A stretch of 64,000 bases of DNA from Mangifera indica (taxonomy: Eukaryota > Streptophyta > Magnoliopsida > Sapindales > Anacardiaceae): NCBI RefSeq assembly GCF_011075055.1, contig NC_058140.1, positions 12,088,668 to 12,152,667 on the forward strand, read 5' to 3'. A program made the translations under genes and the position numbers. Below are positions 1 through 11,415 of the stretch, piece by piece (within the stretch, counting starts at the first letter, position 1; the number at the start of each line of letters is the position of its first letter). The notes below the pieces were generated by a model. That model did no database searches. It worked only from the letters and a program-made list of their open reading frames with translations, and had not been told where the DNA came from.

Positions 1-3000
1 TGCAACTCTAATAGCCAGGATTCTAAAGATTTCCAATCAGATACAGCAGTGTAACTCTCAATTATACGTGCAATAGCAAACTGTACACCATCAGAACCCA
101 GAGAACTGAGTGACTCCTCAGTCTGTAACAAGTGAGCAAAGTAAGCAGCGGCCTTTTCATACTGGCCCTCAGACTGATATATAAGCCCAGTGATCCACGA
201 AAAGGGCATGACTATTCCACTGTGATTTAGAGACTGGTGTTCATCCACAAGTAAGGATGAGAAAGTCATTGAAACCCACTTTTGTAGGCCAAATAAAGCC
301 TCTGATTCATGAGACTTACACAAAGCCAGTGCCATGTGCTGTACAACCCGCAAGATCTCTCCGGAATATCTACTCCGAAGACTATGAAGATTCTCAGCTG
401 CCTGTGCCCTGGGCTTGTCTTTCAGGGCTGAAGCCACTAGATTTCTAAGTTCCTGCAGACGCAAAGTACAATACTGAATTGTTGCATCATGACACTGTAG
501 TGCCAATCCAGCATTCATCATCGGCTCACATATGCGAGAAAACCATTCCTCACAGACTTTCTTGTTTGCTCGAAAAAACAATGAACTTTGACGAGTAGCA
601 GGTGGTAAAACAGCAGATCCCTCATAGGCATTATACACATATTTCTTTAGGGCCTCAACAAAATCTAAAAGCAATCTCATTGGTAACAAATGAGTACCAG
701 AAGAGCCAATTATACTTAAGTTTCCATCAATTTGTTCAGTATCAAGTTGTAGCACATGTGCAACATCCAAAAGCATTCGCTCTAACGCTGCAAAAGTTTG
801 GGTTGGCCCACCCAGATTAGTCCTAAGGCGCGTTGCAATACAATATCTTGCCGATTCCTGTATAGCCCACCAAGCACCAGCCAGGTTATTAACTGAGAAA
901 ATTCTTTCCAGAATATCCTCGTCCACTTTTATATCCAACCATAAGTCATTGACACCAATGCTTCCTGTTTCCTCATGTTGAGCCAAAGCATAGTCTTTTG
1001 AACTCTTACAGCTATGAATGAGCCGCTGAATCCAAGAAGAAAGAGGCACTTTCCATCTTTGTGAAATGTAGCTCAAAATGGAAACAAGCTGCTGCGAGTG
1101 AAGTTGCCAATGTAGTGGCTTCAAGGCAAATACTTGCTTCCAGTGCAGGTTGGAACCATTGCTTAATATAAGAAAACCAGGCCTACATGTGCCACACACT
1201 CCAGAATCATTTAGACCACAAGTGTACATCATTGTTGGCAAGACATGGGAAAACAACCTAACAAATGCACTTCTTATGTCAATATCAGGATCACCAACTC
1301 TTTCCAGAAGCACTTCAGCTATAGAGGAAAAATACATGGGATGTATCAGTCTTGCTTGCAGAAGCAGCTCCAAGACTGATGCAACATGTGACCTCACATT
1401 TGGTTCCTTGTCAGATGCAGCTTCCAAAACTAAGAACACCATATTCTCGGAAATACTAACATATCCAAATGCTTCATAAAAATAAGAGTTCAGATTTGAT
1501 TTCTCATTAATAGAAATAAGATTCTCACAGAACTTTTTAATCCATTCAAGAGCTGCTACTTTAACTGCAAGGGGAGAAGAAAAATAGAGAGCTTTCACCA
1601 CGAGCTCTTTGTTCTTCCTCATATGATCAACAATCACAGCTGAAAACCTATCCCTGAAACCACTACCATTTTGGTCCTTCTCGAAAGCACCATCCACAGA
1701 AGCTTTATTGCTACTCTGTTTTAATAAGGAAATATTGCTCAAGAATTCAACTGCAGTTAGCCTCTCCAATGCTTTGATAATGCTGACTTGCAATTCCACA
1801 GATTCCTGAATAGTCGATTCAAAGGGATTTAGTTTCTCCATAATAAAGTCTCCCAATTTTTCTGACCGTTTTAGATATATGGCAGCAACATCTGGTTGAC
1901 CAATCAAACTGATATCCCCACCAACGAAAACACAGGTTAACAGAACTTTCAAGTCAAATTTAATAAATGCAAACAACTCAAGTTTTGAATAGGGTTTAAA
2001 ATCTGTGGCACTATCCACCTCATCACCATGACCAAAAGTTTTTCCAAGCAGGCCCTTCAACAACTGCAGCTCTTCAATCAATGAGCTTACTGCTTGTTGA
2101 ACAACTTCATCATTAGCATGTTGAAGCAAGAAAATATAAGTAGCAGCAGAACTCCCTGTTATTAAGTGATTTGGATGCAAACGTAGCTGAGATATCGGTT
2201 CATCAAATTGAAGCAATTTTTGCACAGATGATGGAAGAAGACCAAATTTCTGCAGAGATAATAGCTGAAGATTGGTTTTCAAAACCCCATGAACTTGAAA
2301 AGAGGTAATCTTCGCAGCTCCGAGGGGCTGCAAACTTTCAAACAGAACATCAACCGCAAGTGGATAAAAGGTGGAAAACCTTTCACATAATATTTCTGCC
2401 AAGAGAGTCAAGCACTTCCACGAATCCCCAATCCACAGTGACCAACCAAACTTCCTTCCAACCATAGATAAATATCCCAACAACCGAGGAAGCATTTTGC
2501 TAATTGGTTCGCTGATTTGTTCAAGTAGATTTAATTCGAGTAACCCAGAAGCAGTGGACTGCAGTACTGTTGAAAAGCAAGAAAGCAGCGCAAGCAATCG
2601 TCGAAATTGTTGTGGGTTCCCATGACTACCATCCTGAAGTAGCACATCCATGTCATCCAAGAACTTAGACAGAAGCTCAAGCGAAAATTGCAAACTACCC
2701 ACCCAGTGCTTTTGAAATTGCAGGAAACTGTCCATAATAACACGCCTATCTGATTCCGCAAGGTCTGGTACCAATGCCCACCCAAGAAGTAGATCAATGA
2801 TGTCCAAAAAATGAGGTTGGAAGAATCTAGAAAACTTCAACGAAATCAAAGTTAAAACACCCAAAAGTCGGTGTAACAAACTCAAGGAGGTTCTCTCATC
2901 CTCAAGAAGTTCCTGGCATGATTTGAGGATTGGTAAAGCATATCTCTCAATCCCACCAACATCCCCAATACTAAGAAACTCACGTAATCCTTCCAAAGCC

Positions 3001-4117
3001 AGTTCTGTGGTCCCATCTCCAGCACTGACATTGCTAAGCAATGGCAAAGCCCAACCAATGAACCGATCCACCATACTGCCAAGCATAACATGGTTCTGCC
3101 GACCATTTGATCCTATAGGGATTGAACACACCACAGCACAGAGTGCACCATAAGCAACTGCTGCAGACTGCCTCACTGCATATGACCTTAAAATATAACA
3201 AAAATCACAAATTAATCCCAAAAAACCACACATGATCATGATCTTCAGTAAGTTCATATCCACAAAATCATTTAACATTCAAAAACTCTATTCCTCAAGA
3301 CCAATCATCCAGTGTCAATATACTTGGATTAGCACAGCCACACATTTCACTGCATTCAAAATCAAATACCATACTTGGTTTGCATACAATTGAGTGTCAA
3401 ATGTCAAATTTCAAATTTCATCTGACGTATAATCTTATAACCTTCATTAGCCAAAAACAGCATTAACTAGGCCACCCGTTTCATTATAATCACAATCAGA
3501 TGATATACTTAGTTTCCAAACTTAGTTTCCAAACTTAATTTCCACAAAAGTAAATATTGAAGCCTCCAAAATTCTAACAGCATACTCATAGAGCCTCAAA
3601 TGCCAAATTCAATCAAAATAACAAACTAAGATTTCAATTCTGTTTTTTCATCTATCGTCTGCCTGACATTCAAAATCAGATAATAAACAAAAATTGCATA
3701 AATTGCACCAAAAATGTCAAATTTCCTCATAATGTAAAATTATTCCCATCATTTACACAACAACTAAAGACAACGAAGAAAAAGAGAGCGAGATTACTTG
3801 TCGGTTAGAAGCTGAGAGAAGCCTTGTGAGAGGAAGGAAGCGGAGTGAGTGATGAGAACAGAGTTAGGAGGATAGAGAACCAAGCGGTGGAGTGAGGTGA
3901 TGGCGCCAAGCCGAGCCGAGTCCTCGTCTACTGAATTGGAGCCGCCACTGGGCGTGGTGGTTGTTGTTGTTGCTAATGAAGCTACCGTTGCGGTTGTTGT
4001 GGCTGTTACTGTTGCTGTCGTAGTTATTGTCGCAGAAGAAGTGGAGTCGTCCTTGGAAAGAGCGACGGAGAGTAGCGCTGCTAGTTGTTGTTGCTGGTGA
4101 TGGAGTCCTTGCATCAT
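1..4117 (-). CDS. SMG1: SMG1-like PI3K-related kinase, N-terminal part (runs off left edge)
   Basis: SMG1 is the kinase that phosphorylates UPF1 in nonsense-mediated mRNA decay. Exon 1 is 3798-4117; it starts MMQGLHHQQQQLAALL and holds a Thr-rich low-complexity stretch (about residues 30-57). The intron is 3172-3797 (GT donor; acceptor AG at 3172-3173). Exon 2 starts at 3171 and stays in one frame to base 1, about 1,057 codons, so it has no stop in the window. The splice joins AA|G to read TDK-QSAAVAYGALCAVV. Later stretches such as NHVMLGSMVDRFIGWALPLL, and GVQFAIARIIESYTAVSDWK near base 60, match the helical-repeat N-terminus of plant SMG1 as I know it. The kinase and FATC domains lie beyond the left edge. 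Arabidopsis lacks SMG1, while many other plants keep it. Family call is firm; the start codon is likely but not certain because a second ATG follows directly. Confidence 0.9.
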
Positions 4118-4353
4118 TGTGTTGGTTTCGCATCTCTTGCTTTCAAATTCTTTCCTCTAATCTTGTCTAATTCACTTCTTTTCTTTCTCTCTCGCATAAC
4201 ACTTCCTTTTTGAAATCTGTCGCCGGAAAGCAAGTTTGACGAATGGCGTTCTTACGAGCGCTTTCGCTTTTCTTTTTTTTTTTTTAATTATGTTTTTTCT
4301 CATAAAAAAAGAGTAATTAATTTGTAACCTCCTTGATAAGGTAATACATAGAA

Positions 4354-5323
4354 GGCCAAAAACTTTTATGTCTCGCAAGCTTTAGGGCATTGTTAAACTT
4401 TTTTTATTAAATTTTAAAAATTTAAATACTTATTTGTCAATTATAATATTAATAAAATTTATTAGATATAAAGATAAAAATATTATTTAATTAAAAATAT
4501 TTAAAAAATAAATTTTTATCCCATTATTTTATCATAATTTTGAAAATTGATAATTTATACGTAACTTAGTATTAAAAACTTACTGATACCCTGCATTTCC
4601 AAGGTTTTATTATTGTACCAATAACAATTGACTCTCTCTCAAATTTCAGAATATTACAATTACACCCTTACAAATTTTTTTTTTTTCAGTGACTATTCTT
4701 CCCAATAATTTACTCCAATGTATTGTCAATTATCTTGTTGGCATATTCCCCCTTTGCAATGGTATTTTTGACACTTTTATCATGATTTTTTCACTAAAAA
4801 ACAAATGAGAGATCTAGATCCCAACGCTTTCCTTTTTTGATTTGTGTGCAAGAACGTTGGCTTGTTCTTAGGTTTTTCATTGACTTGGTTCCTCAATTTT
4901 TTGTTGGTAATGCTGATTTTCTTCATCGGTTATCTTAGTGGGCAAGATCAAATCGTTGTTTCTTTAATTTCTTCGTCAAACAGAGATAAAGGGAGAAGTC
5001 ACCAGATTTCGTTGTGAAAATAGTGGAACATGCAAATTGATGTTTCTAAACTTTGGGGGGTTGTAAGATAAAAATTTTGAATAATATGAAACCTTGGGAC
5101 ATGGTGAAATGTGATTTTTCAGAATAATGCACTCCTTTATTAAGTTTTGGTTTTCCTTAGGTATGTATAATAAATGTTAAAAAAGGTAAATCAATAATTT
5201 ATAATTAAATTAACAAAGTTCACCAATAAATTTGGATGATTGACAAGTATTTGAATTTTTAAAAATTAATAAATATGAGTTTAACAATAAACTAAACCTT
5301 GGATTGGAATAAATCCTTTGACC
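4354..5323. mobile_element. Degenerate TIR element (MULE-like) beside SMG1
   Basis: The left end (GGCCAAAAACTTTTATG...) and the reverse complement of the right end (GGTCAAAGGATTTATTCC...) share an inverted repeat of roughly 90 bases, including TTGTTAAACT and AAATTCAAATACTTGTCAAT-like blocks. It is AT-rich with no coding capacity that I can see. No matching 9-bp flank is visible, so the pairing of ends is uncertain. A related right end lies at 7065, and the real element may be longer or nested. Confidence 0.45.
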
Positions 5324-7106
5324 TTAATAAAATAACAAATTTGGAGTAGTGTATACAAAATTGACTAATCGAATAGGGTTTGACGATGTTAACTTTAAAA
5401 GAAATTGTAAGTTTCAATTTCAATTCTTTCAAACCCCACATACACAACTTGCATATAGCACATAATCACTTTTGTAGTAGATTCTTGATTAACTCAATGA
5501 TTTTTCTTGCAAAAAAGAAAAGGAAAAAAAGGTTTGTAAAGCGTTCATTTTTCATTGTTTAAAATGTGGATATTTGCTTAGTTTTATTATACTAACTGAG
5601 ATTTTTTGAATATGAAATTGAAGCTTTTTTCGATTATAGTGTTTTTATGCGAAATAAATTGAATCGAGTGTGATTTTGTTAATTTGTATGACTTTTTTGT
5701 GATCAAATAAGATTATTATGGATTATTAATGAAATCAAATATGAAATACACATTTAGGCTCGATTTTTCCACCATGTGTGATATCCCATATGGTGTGTGA
5801 ATAGATGAAGGTCATAGATATATGTGTTACATATGGTGGGGTTAAGTTGATAGTTTTCCCATACAATGGGTTATTAAAATTGTACTTTCTTTTAATTAGA
5901 CATGCAAGTCATGTATGATAGGGGCTAAATAAAAATTTTTAAGTTATCTGTGATTTATATAGATGATAGGTATATGTGATGCAGATGCTAGAAGTTAATT
6001 GATAGTTTTCACATGGAAGAGTTTATTGAAAATTTGCATTCCCTCAGGCATGTGAATCGCTAATTAAATTTTTTTGTGCATATGTGATGTCTATGGTAGG
6101 GACTAATTGATATTTTCCACGTATATGAGAGGGGTTGTTCAAATTTTCCACATATGTGTGGTCAATGCACATTATACACAAAGTTTCAATACAAAAATGT
6201 TTTATTTGAATATTGTTGTTTTTGGCCAAAATACAAGTGATATTGATTGACTAGTAAAAGAAACTTTTCAAAACTACATGTTTTTGAAAGTTTCTCAATT
6301 TGAAGGAATCTTGATTCAAAAGAGTATAACACACTTTATGTTGTAACAATAGATGTGAAGGCGAATTTTGAAGGGGAGTTTTGGTTTAGACTTAATGGTG
6401 TTAACGTTTACTTCAATATTTTTGAGTTCTTTTTCATGATAGGATTACGTTTAATCCATTGGACTAACACGAAACATTACTTTCTTTTCTCGCTTAGATA
6501 AAGGGTACAGGAGCCCTACTTTGGTAATGTGATGTTGATAAGTTATGGGGACATGATTATGATCTTTGAGGCTAAGGCATATGGGCAAACAACACTCACA
6601 TAATGAAGTTGGCTCTATTATATTGCTTACATTGAACTCTTGGTTGTTGATAGCCCAAAAGTCTTTAGATGTTTGAATTTCAAAGTTGGTATATGAGTAA
6701 GAGAAAGCGAAAGATAAACACTAGGAAGAACGATTGTCGAAAAGATAAAATGAAGTTTTTAGGACGTAAGTGTAATATTTCAAAGTTTGAGGGGGAGAAT
6801 TTTAAAATATAAAACTCTAAAAACTATACATGGTGGGGGTGAAAGATTAATTTTTTAAAATTAAGTTGGTGGGAAAGGGTTAATTTTTAAATCTAAGGGA
6901 AAAAAAAAAAACCTTTTCTATGTTTAAATAAAAATATTTAAATGATGTTTTTATCTCTAATTGTAACAGTGAAAACAAATGAGTGAGTGAATATTTGAAT
7001 TTTCGAAAGTTAATAGGGGTGAGTGAGTTTATACTAAACCTTGGGTGGAAGCAAGCCATTTGGTCGAAAAAAATTTATAAACATAAAGGGACCAATATAA
7101 CTTATA
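5324..7106. other. AT-rich intergenic DNA with a stray TIR end
   Basis: No gene is supported here. The segment ending near 7065 (AAACCTTGGGTGGAAGCAAG, then CCATTTGGTC) is a diverged right end of the same TIR family as the elements at 4354 and 16423. Its left partner is not clear. The rest is AT-rich with scattered short open frames that look random. Confidence 0.4.
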
Positions 7107-8051
7107 GGGAAAAGAACTAGTCACACTTAAATTTTAACTCAAACTCAAACCCACACTCTTGAAAGATGAAAAGTTCCAACTCCTACCCATAGTCATATTT
7201 CTGTTAATTTTTTCTGTTAAAAAGAGGGATAAAATAGTCATTTTACTGTTTATATTAAAAAAGTTATAAAGTTTATTACTCCCCGCTCCCCCAGGTTTTG
7301 GAAACTATCATTTCACCTTTACCTAAAATTTTCAAACTTTGAAAAGTAATATTTTCACCCTCAAACCTAAGGTTTCCATATTTTTTAAAACTCAACCGCC
7401 CTCATAACTTTCAAAAATAGTAATTTCACCTCCACTCTTCAACTTCATCTTTTGGCGTTGTCTCCAATGTTGTCTCCAGTCTTTTTTTCTCTTAGTGCGA
7501 TGACGGTGGTGTAATGAAAAGATCTTCATCTCCTCGTCACAAGGTACGACAAAGAGACAGAGATCTCTTCGTTACACCACCCAGACGATGAAGGACAACG
7601 CTTTGTCATTCTTCATCTCTTGTCATGTTGTCCAAACATAACAACAAAGGATGACGAAACGTCGTCCTTCGTTTGTTTTTTCAAATCTGAACGACACTTT
7701 GTTATTCATATCTAGGCAACGAAGGGTCATCTTTTATCATCCTTTGTAGCTAGAGATGAGAGATCGATGGAATGCATCGATCATCGGTGGTGGTCAGAGA
7801 AGGAGCAAACCCTAAGGGTGAAATATGAACTTTTCAAACCTTGAGGATGAGTTGAGGTGTTAGTTTTTAAAACTTGAAGGAGGGAAATGATAAAATTTTA
7901 AATTTTATAGATAAAATGATGATTTTACCCCTGTCTCTAACTGAAAATTTAGACTGTAATTTGGCCATGGGTGGGAGTTTGGGTTTTTCATCTCCTGTAG
8001 ATGTGATTCAGAAATCCGGCTAAAATTTGGGTGGGACATAGTTCTTTTCCC
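7107..8051. mobile_element. Non-autonomous Mutator-like element with 9-bp target duplication
   Basis: Both ends read inward as GGGAAAAGAACTA and the inverted repeats extend about 90 bases (both contain AAATTTTA, a GATGAAAA block and CCCACCCAT or similar). The flanks are identical 9-mers TAACTTATA at 7098-7106 and 8052-8060, the size typical of Mutator insertions. The interior is non-coding with inverted GAAGAC/GACGAC-rich segments. No transposase is seen, so it would depend on a partner elsewhere. It stops about 145 bp upstream of the DPH3 start codon. Confidence 0.88.
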
Positions 8052-8056
8052 TAACT

Positions 8057-8064
8057 TATAAAAG
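8057..8064 (+). promoter_or_regulatory. Candidate TATA box of DPH3
   Basis: TATAAAAG lies 133-140 bp upstream of the DPH3 ATG, a plausible distance for a leader of about 100 nt. Its first four bases lie inside the right-hand copy of the MULE target duplication, so the insertion split the promoter just at the TATA box. Confidence 0.55.
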
Positions 8065-8196
8065 CAAAAGCCTCCTCCGCGGAGGCTAAAAAGGAAACCG
8101 CCATTTTTCTAATTCTTTCATTCTTCTCCTTCAAACAAAAACCCTAGCCCGAAAAAACTCAACCGAAAAAAAAAAAAAAAACTGAAACCATAGATC

Positions 8197-8445
8197 ATGT
8201 CGTACGACGACGTGGAGATCGAAGACATGGAGTGGAACGAGGAGTTGCAGGCGTATACCTATCCCTGCCCATGCGGTGACTTGTTTCAAATATCCAAAGC
8301 CGAGCTCCAACAAGGCGAGGTAATTGCGAATTGCCCCAGCTGTACCCTTTTCATAACTGTAATTTACAACATCGAAGATTTCCTCGACAACAAACCGAAA
8401 GATAAACTCGAGCCCTCCCAACAACAGCCGGTTGCCGCCGCGTAA
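8197..8445 (+). CDS. DPH3: DPH3/KTI11-like CSL zinc-finger protein
   Basis: Complete 82-aa single-exon protein. DPH3 is the small iron-binding electron donor for the first step of diphthamide synthesis on elongation factor 2 and, in yeast (KTI11), also supports Elongator. The start MSYDDVEIEDMEW is typical. The four metal-binding cysteines sit in YPCPCGDLF (about residues 24-32) and NCPSC (about 48-52), the CSL-type CxC...CxxC arrangement. The Gln/Pro/Ala tail is variable in the family. Length fits the family. The upstream region beyond the TATA box is a MULE, so its expression may differ from the ancestral state. Identification is firm. Confidence 0.95.
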   Translation: MSYDDVEIEDMEWNEELQAYTYPCPCGDLFQISKAELQQGEVIANCPSCTLFITVIYNIEDFLDNKPKDKLEPSQQQPVAAA

Positions 8446-8464
8446 TTTAACGAAACGCTTCCAG

Positions 8465-9432
8465 GTAATAATTTCTATTAACTTTTATTTTTTTAATTAA
8501 TTACTGGTACCACGTTATTTTTTGTTGTGTTTGGTTTCATAGATTTTGATTTGTGCGGTGACACACTATCTATAGAAAACCAGGTTGAAATTTATTGATT
8601 TGGTTTTGCCATGTTCACTGAATTAAATGATTTTGGCTTGTAAAATTAATGTTTTTAAGTGCGGACCTTTGAACGAACTTGTAATTTTTTCCACAAAATT
8701 TTTTTGACCTATTCTTATAAGATACTGATATGCTCTTATGTCATAAAGATGAGTGTTTCCTTCATTTGACATATATAGGTCGAGAATATTGCTAGAGGAT
8801 TAGTTGAGTTGCTAGGCTTGTGGTCTGCCTTTCACAGGGTATGAGTTGGGATTGTTAAGGACTACCTAACCCATCAATAGCCTTATGCATCCTCTTATCC
8901 TAAGACAATTCACCGAGTGGATATGTAGTTCTGTACTTTAGTTCGTTCGGTGGGTTTGAGAAATCTTAAGGTTATCAAAAAGTTCCAACTATCTATTTAG
9001 GTTTGTGTTTCAACTTTCTTATTCCTTACCTCAATTGGATGTAACAAGTGTGCCATTTATATGAGTTGTATCTTGTTCCTGCTGAGATAATTTATTGTTC
9101 TTTTCTTAAAATGACAACTTATTTAACGTGGTTTCCTCAATTTTGCTATGATGTATGGGTGGTGTTTACAGTCGATTATTGGCTCAAATAGATAATGAAT
9201 CAATTTTTGCTCTCCATATTATCATTATGATCAAATCATGTATCACCTATTTCCTAGGTTCCAGTTTGTTTTCTTTCTTTGTAAAATTCTGTTCAGTCTG
9301 CTTTATTGGTACCATTGTATTCAGAAAAATCAAAGCTGGCTTACAAAATACTATTATCATTTCCAAGGATAACTAAGATATATATTTTGATTTGCTAATT
9401 ATGATTTTATTTGCAACTTGGTTTGTTTTCAG
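8465..9432 (+). other. Possible intron in the DPH3 3' untranslated region
   Basis: Just after the stop, CCAG|GTAATA looks like a 5' splice site, and TTTGTTTTCAG at 9422-9432 looks like an acceptor. No coding sequence is supported in between. Transcript data would be needed to decide; otherwise this is plain 3' flank. Confidence 0.35.
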
Positions 9433-10454
9433 TTTTGGTTGATTGTCTGCGTTGCTGATCATCTCAAGATTTGCATGTGGCTTGGGCAGAATATGGATAC
9501 TAAATGGCCGAAGATATCTTTCCTAAGGAGTTAAGAAGTTTTGTACGGGATTATCAGTAATTAATAATGATTTTTTTTTTTTTTGTTTCTGATTAGAGTG
9601 ATTGTTTTGAGGGTCTATGATGGATACACAATGGCATAAAGGGATCTTTACAAAAGGAATTGTGTTGAGGATTTTAGTAATTAATGAACAAAACTGTGTC
9701 CGGGAAGAGTGATTGTTATAAGGTTCTTGTTACGTATTTATTCTGACTTGATATAATTCTTGTGCCTTCTTAAATTGATTGTTACTATTCTTGTGTCTTC
9801 TTAATGGATATGTTATGGAATGAAGAACAAAACTAAATCTATTTCTTGAGTTTCCATTGGCATGCCAGCAAAAAGGTTTCTGGGGTTCCATTGTAGATTG
9901 ATGTGTTTTTCTTTAAAGATAAACTATGGTGACAATCCCACTTGACATGTAACTTTTTTGTTACTAACTTTTAAATATTTAAGCATATAGGTAATGTTTA
10001 TAATTAACACGAAAAGATAATACGGGCATGACCAACCAACACAAACTGTTCGTTTTATAGTGATATCTTCACACCCAAATCAGGTGTCGATCCAACCAGA
10101 GGCCCAGTCCAGGTTTCAACGGCAGACCAGTAAAGTCACTGACATTGTAAATATCCTTTACCCAATTTTTCGTTCTTTGTTTGCAACCTTTGCTTCCGGC
10201 AGAGGAAGACTGCATAACTGTTGTTCTTGTGAAGGACTGTCGAAGCTGAGCGAAATAATTGTCTTTTCGGCAGACAGCCGTTATTGCAAACTTAGTGATT
10301 AAATGATTTCAAATGCAGTCAATACTCTGATGCTCAACCCTCAGCTTTTCCCCGTTACAATACTATTCTCTTATCAGTTCAAATAAAATCTTTCCCCATT
10401 CTATTCTTTCAAATTCCAGAAAATATCGAAGGTGTTCTTAACTCACGTGTTGAA
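9433..10454. other. Downstream flank of DPH3, no gene seen
   Basis: No supported gene. A stretch around 9610-9750 is related to 15410-15545 (shared GGGATCTTTACA and GGGAAGAG blocks), part of an old local duplication. The open frame at 10060-10302 has no recognisable features; it may be leader sequence of the adjoining DRT111-like pseudogene. Confidence 0.4.
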
Positions 10455-10742
10455 ATGTTTGGTGGGTTGTACGAAGATCTCCCATCACCCTTTGATGACG
10501 ACAAAGCAACCAATACAATCTTCGACATCTGGTCCACCACTGCCTAGATGGTGCCACCCACTCTCCAAAAACCATGCTCGATTTTTGCACCAGCACAAAC
10601 TATTCTAAAATCTCAATCCAAACTCAAAACTCCTCGATAATCCTCCCAGCCCCGTCTATGTTGTGTCATCCCTCCTTTATCAGGCCCCGTCAGTGTCATG
10701 TTCAGTGTCGTCAATGAGTACGAACGATTTTGCTCGATCTAA
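10455..10742 (+). pseudogene. Fragment of a DRT111/SPF45-like splicing factor gene
   Basis: Translation from the ATG at 10455 gives MFGGLYEDLPSPFDDDKA, an IWSTT block, then MVPPTLQKP, IFAPAQTILKSQSK and finally NEYERF. This order matches the N-terminus of DRT111/RSN2 (the plant SPF45 homologue: LYGDLPPPSDDEK, VWSSSTKM, PPTLRKP, APPQTILR, EEYDPARPND). There are in-frame stops after IWSTTA and after KLKTPR, and the alignment ends near 10735. The G-patch and RRM domains are absent. This is a dead N-terminal fragment. Whether it came by retroposition or by element capture is not clear. Confidence 0.72.
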
Positions 10743-11415
10743 CAATTATGAAGATCACCACCAAAGTAAATACAAAAAATGGACTGTGAAGTGAGGAGAG
10801 AATTAGAGAGAAGAAGAAAGAAAGAACCAAAAAGGGAAGAAAGTGAGAGAGATTTGTCTTCGACGGTGAATATATCAGGAGCGGCAGCATGAAAGAGATG
10901 TGTGACGATGAACGATAAGGGAGGAACGGTGCCGAGGTCATTGTCGCCTCCGCAAAGTGTAGAGAGGTGGGTCTAGTATAGGGAAATAAGAGATGATCAA
11001 ATGAGTAATGTTTATCCCACATTTCCACTAATTTATTTTTAATAAATGTCAATCTATATTTCAATTTTTTTTTTCCTTTTATAAATTTTAATTTGTCTTT
11101 TATTCTTATTCTTATTGAAATCTTTTCAATTCAAATGAAAGAACGGTGATAACAATAACAATAAGAGAAAGATGATCAAATAAAAATGATGATCAACAAT
11201 AATATCATTAATAAAAATGATAGGAGGAGAAAGTGAATGGTTGATGATTGATGGTAAGGATGATGAGAGAGAAGGAGTAAAAATGAAAAATATAAGAAAA
11301 AAATATTTTTTAACCATAAAAATAAATTATTATTATTACAATTATCGAAACATAAATTGATAAATCAGATATTTTTAGACTGTTATAACACCAGGTCTCA
11401 GTCGCTACAGGCAGC
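10743..11415. other. A/G-rich low-complexity intergenic DNA
   Basis: Purine-rich, then AT-rich sequence with long skewed open frames that look compositional. No gene supported. It includes the upstream region of the PPR gene. Confidence 0.4.

Noticed and set aside
1150..3153. Several plus-strand frames of 76-109 codons
   Set aside because: All are antisense to the continuous SMG1 exon 2 frame.
3864..4133. Overlapping minus- and plus-strand frames across SMG1 exon 1
   Set aside because: They are out-of-frame readings of the Thr-rich trinucleotide-like coding repeat; only the frame from 4117 splices into the long SMG1 exon.
10711..11317. Two minus-strand frames rich in Ser, Leu and Ile
   Set aside because: They are translations of A/G-rich and AT-rich low-complexity DNA.
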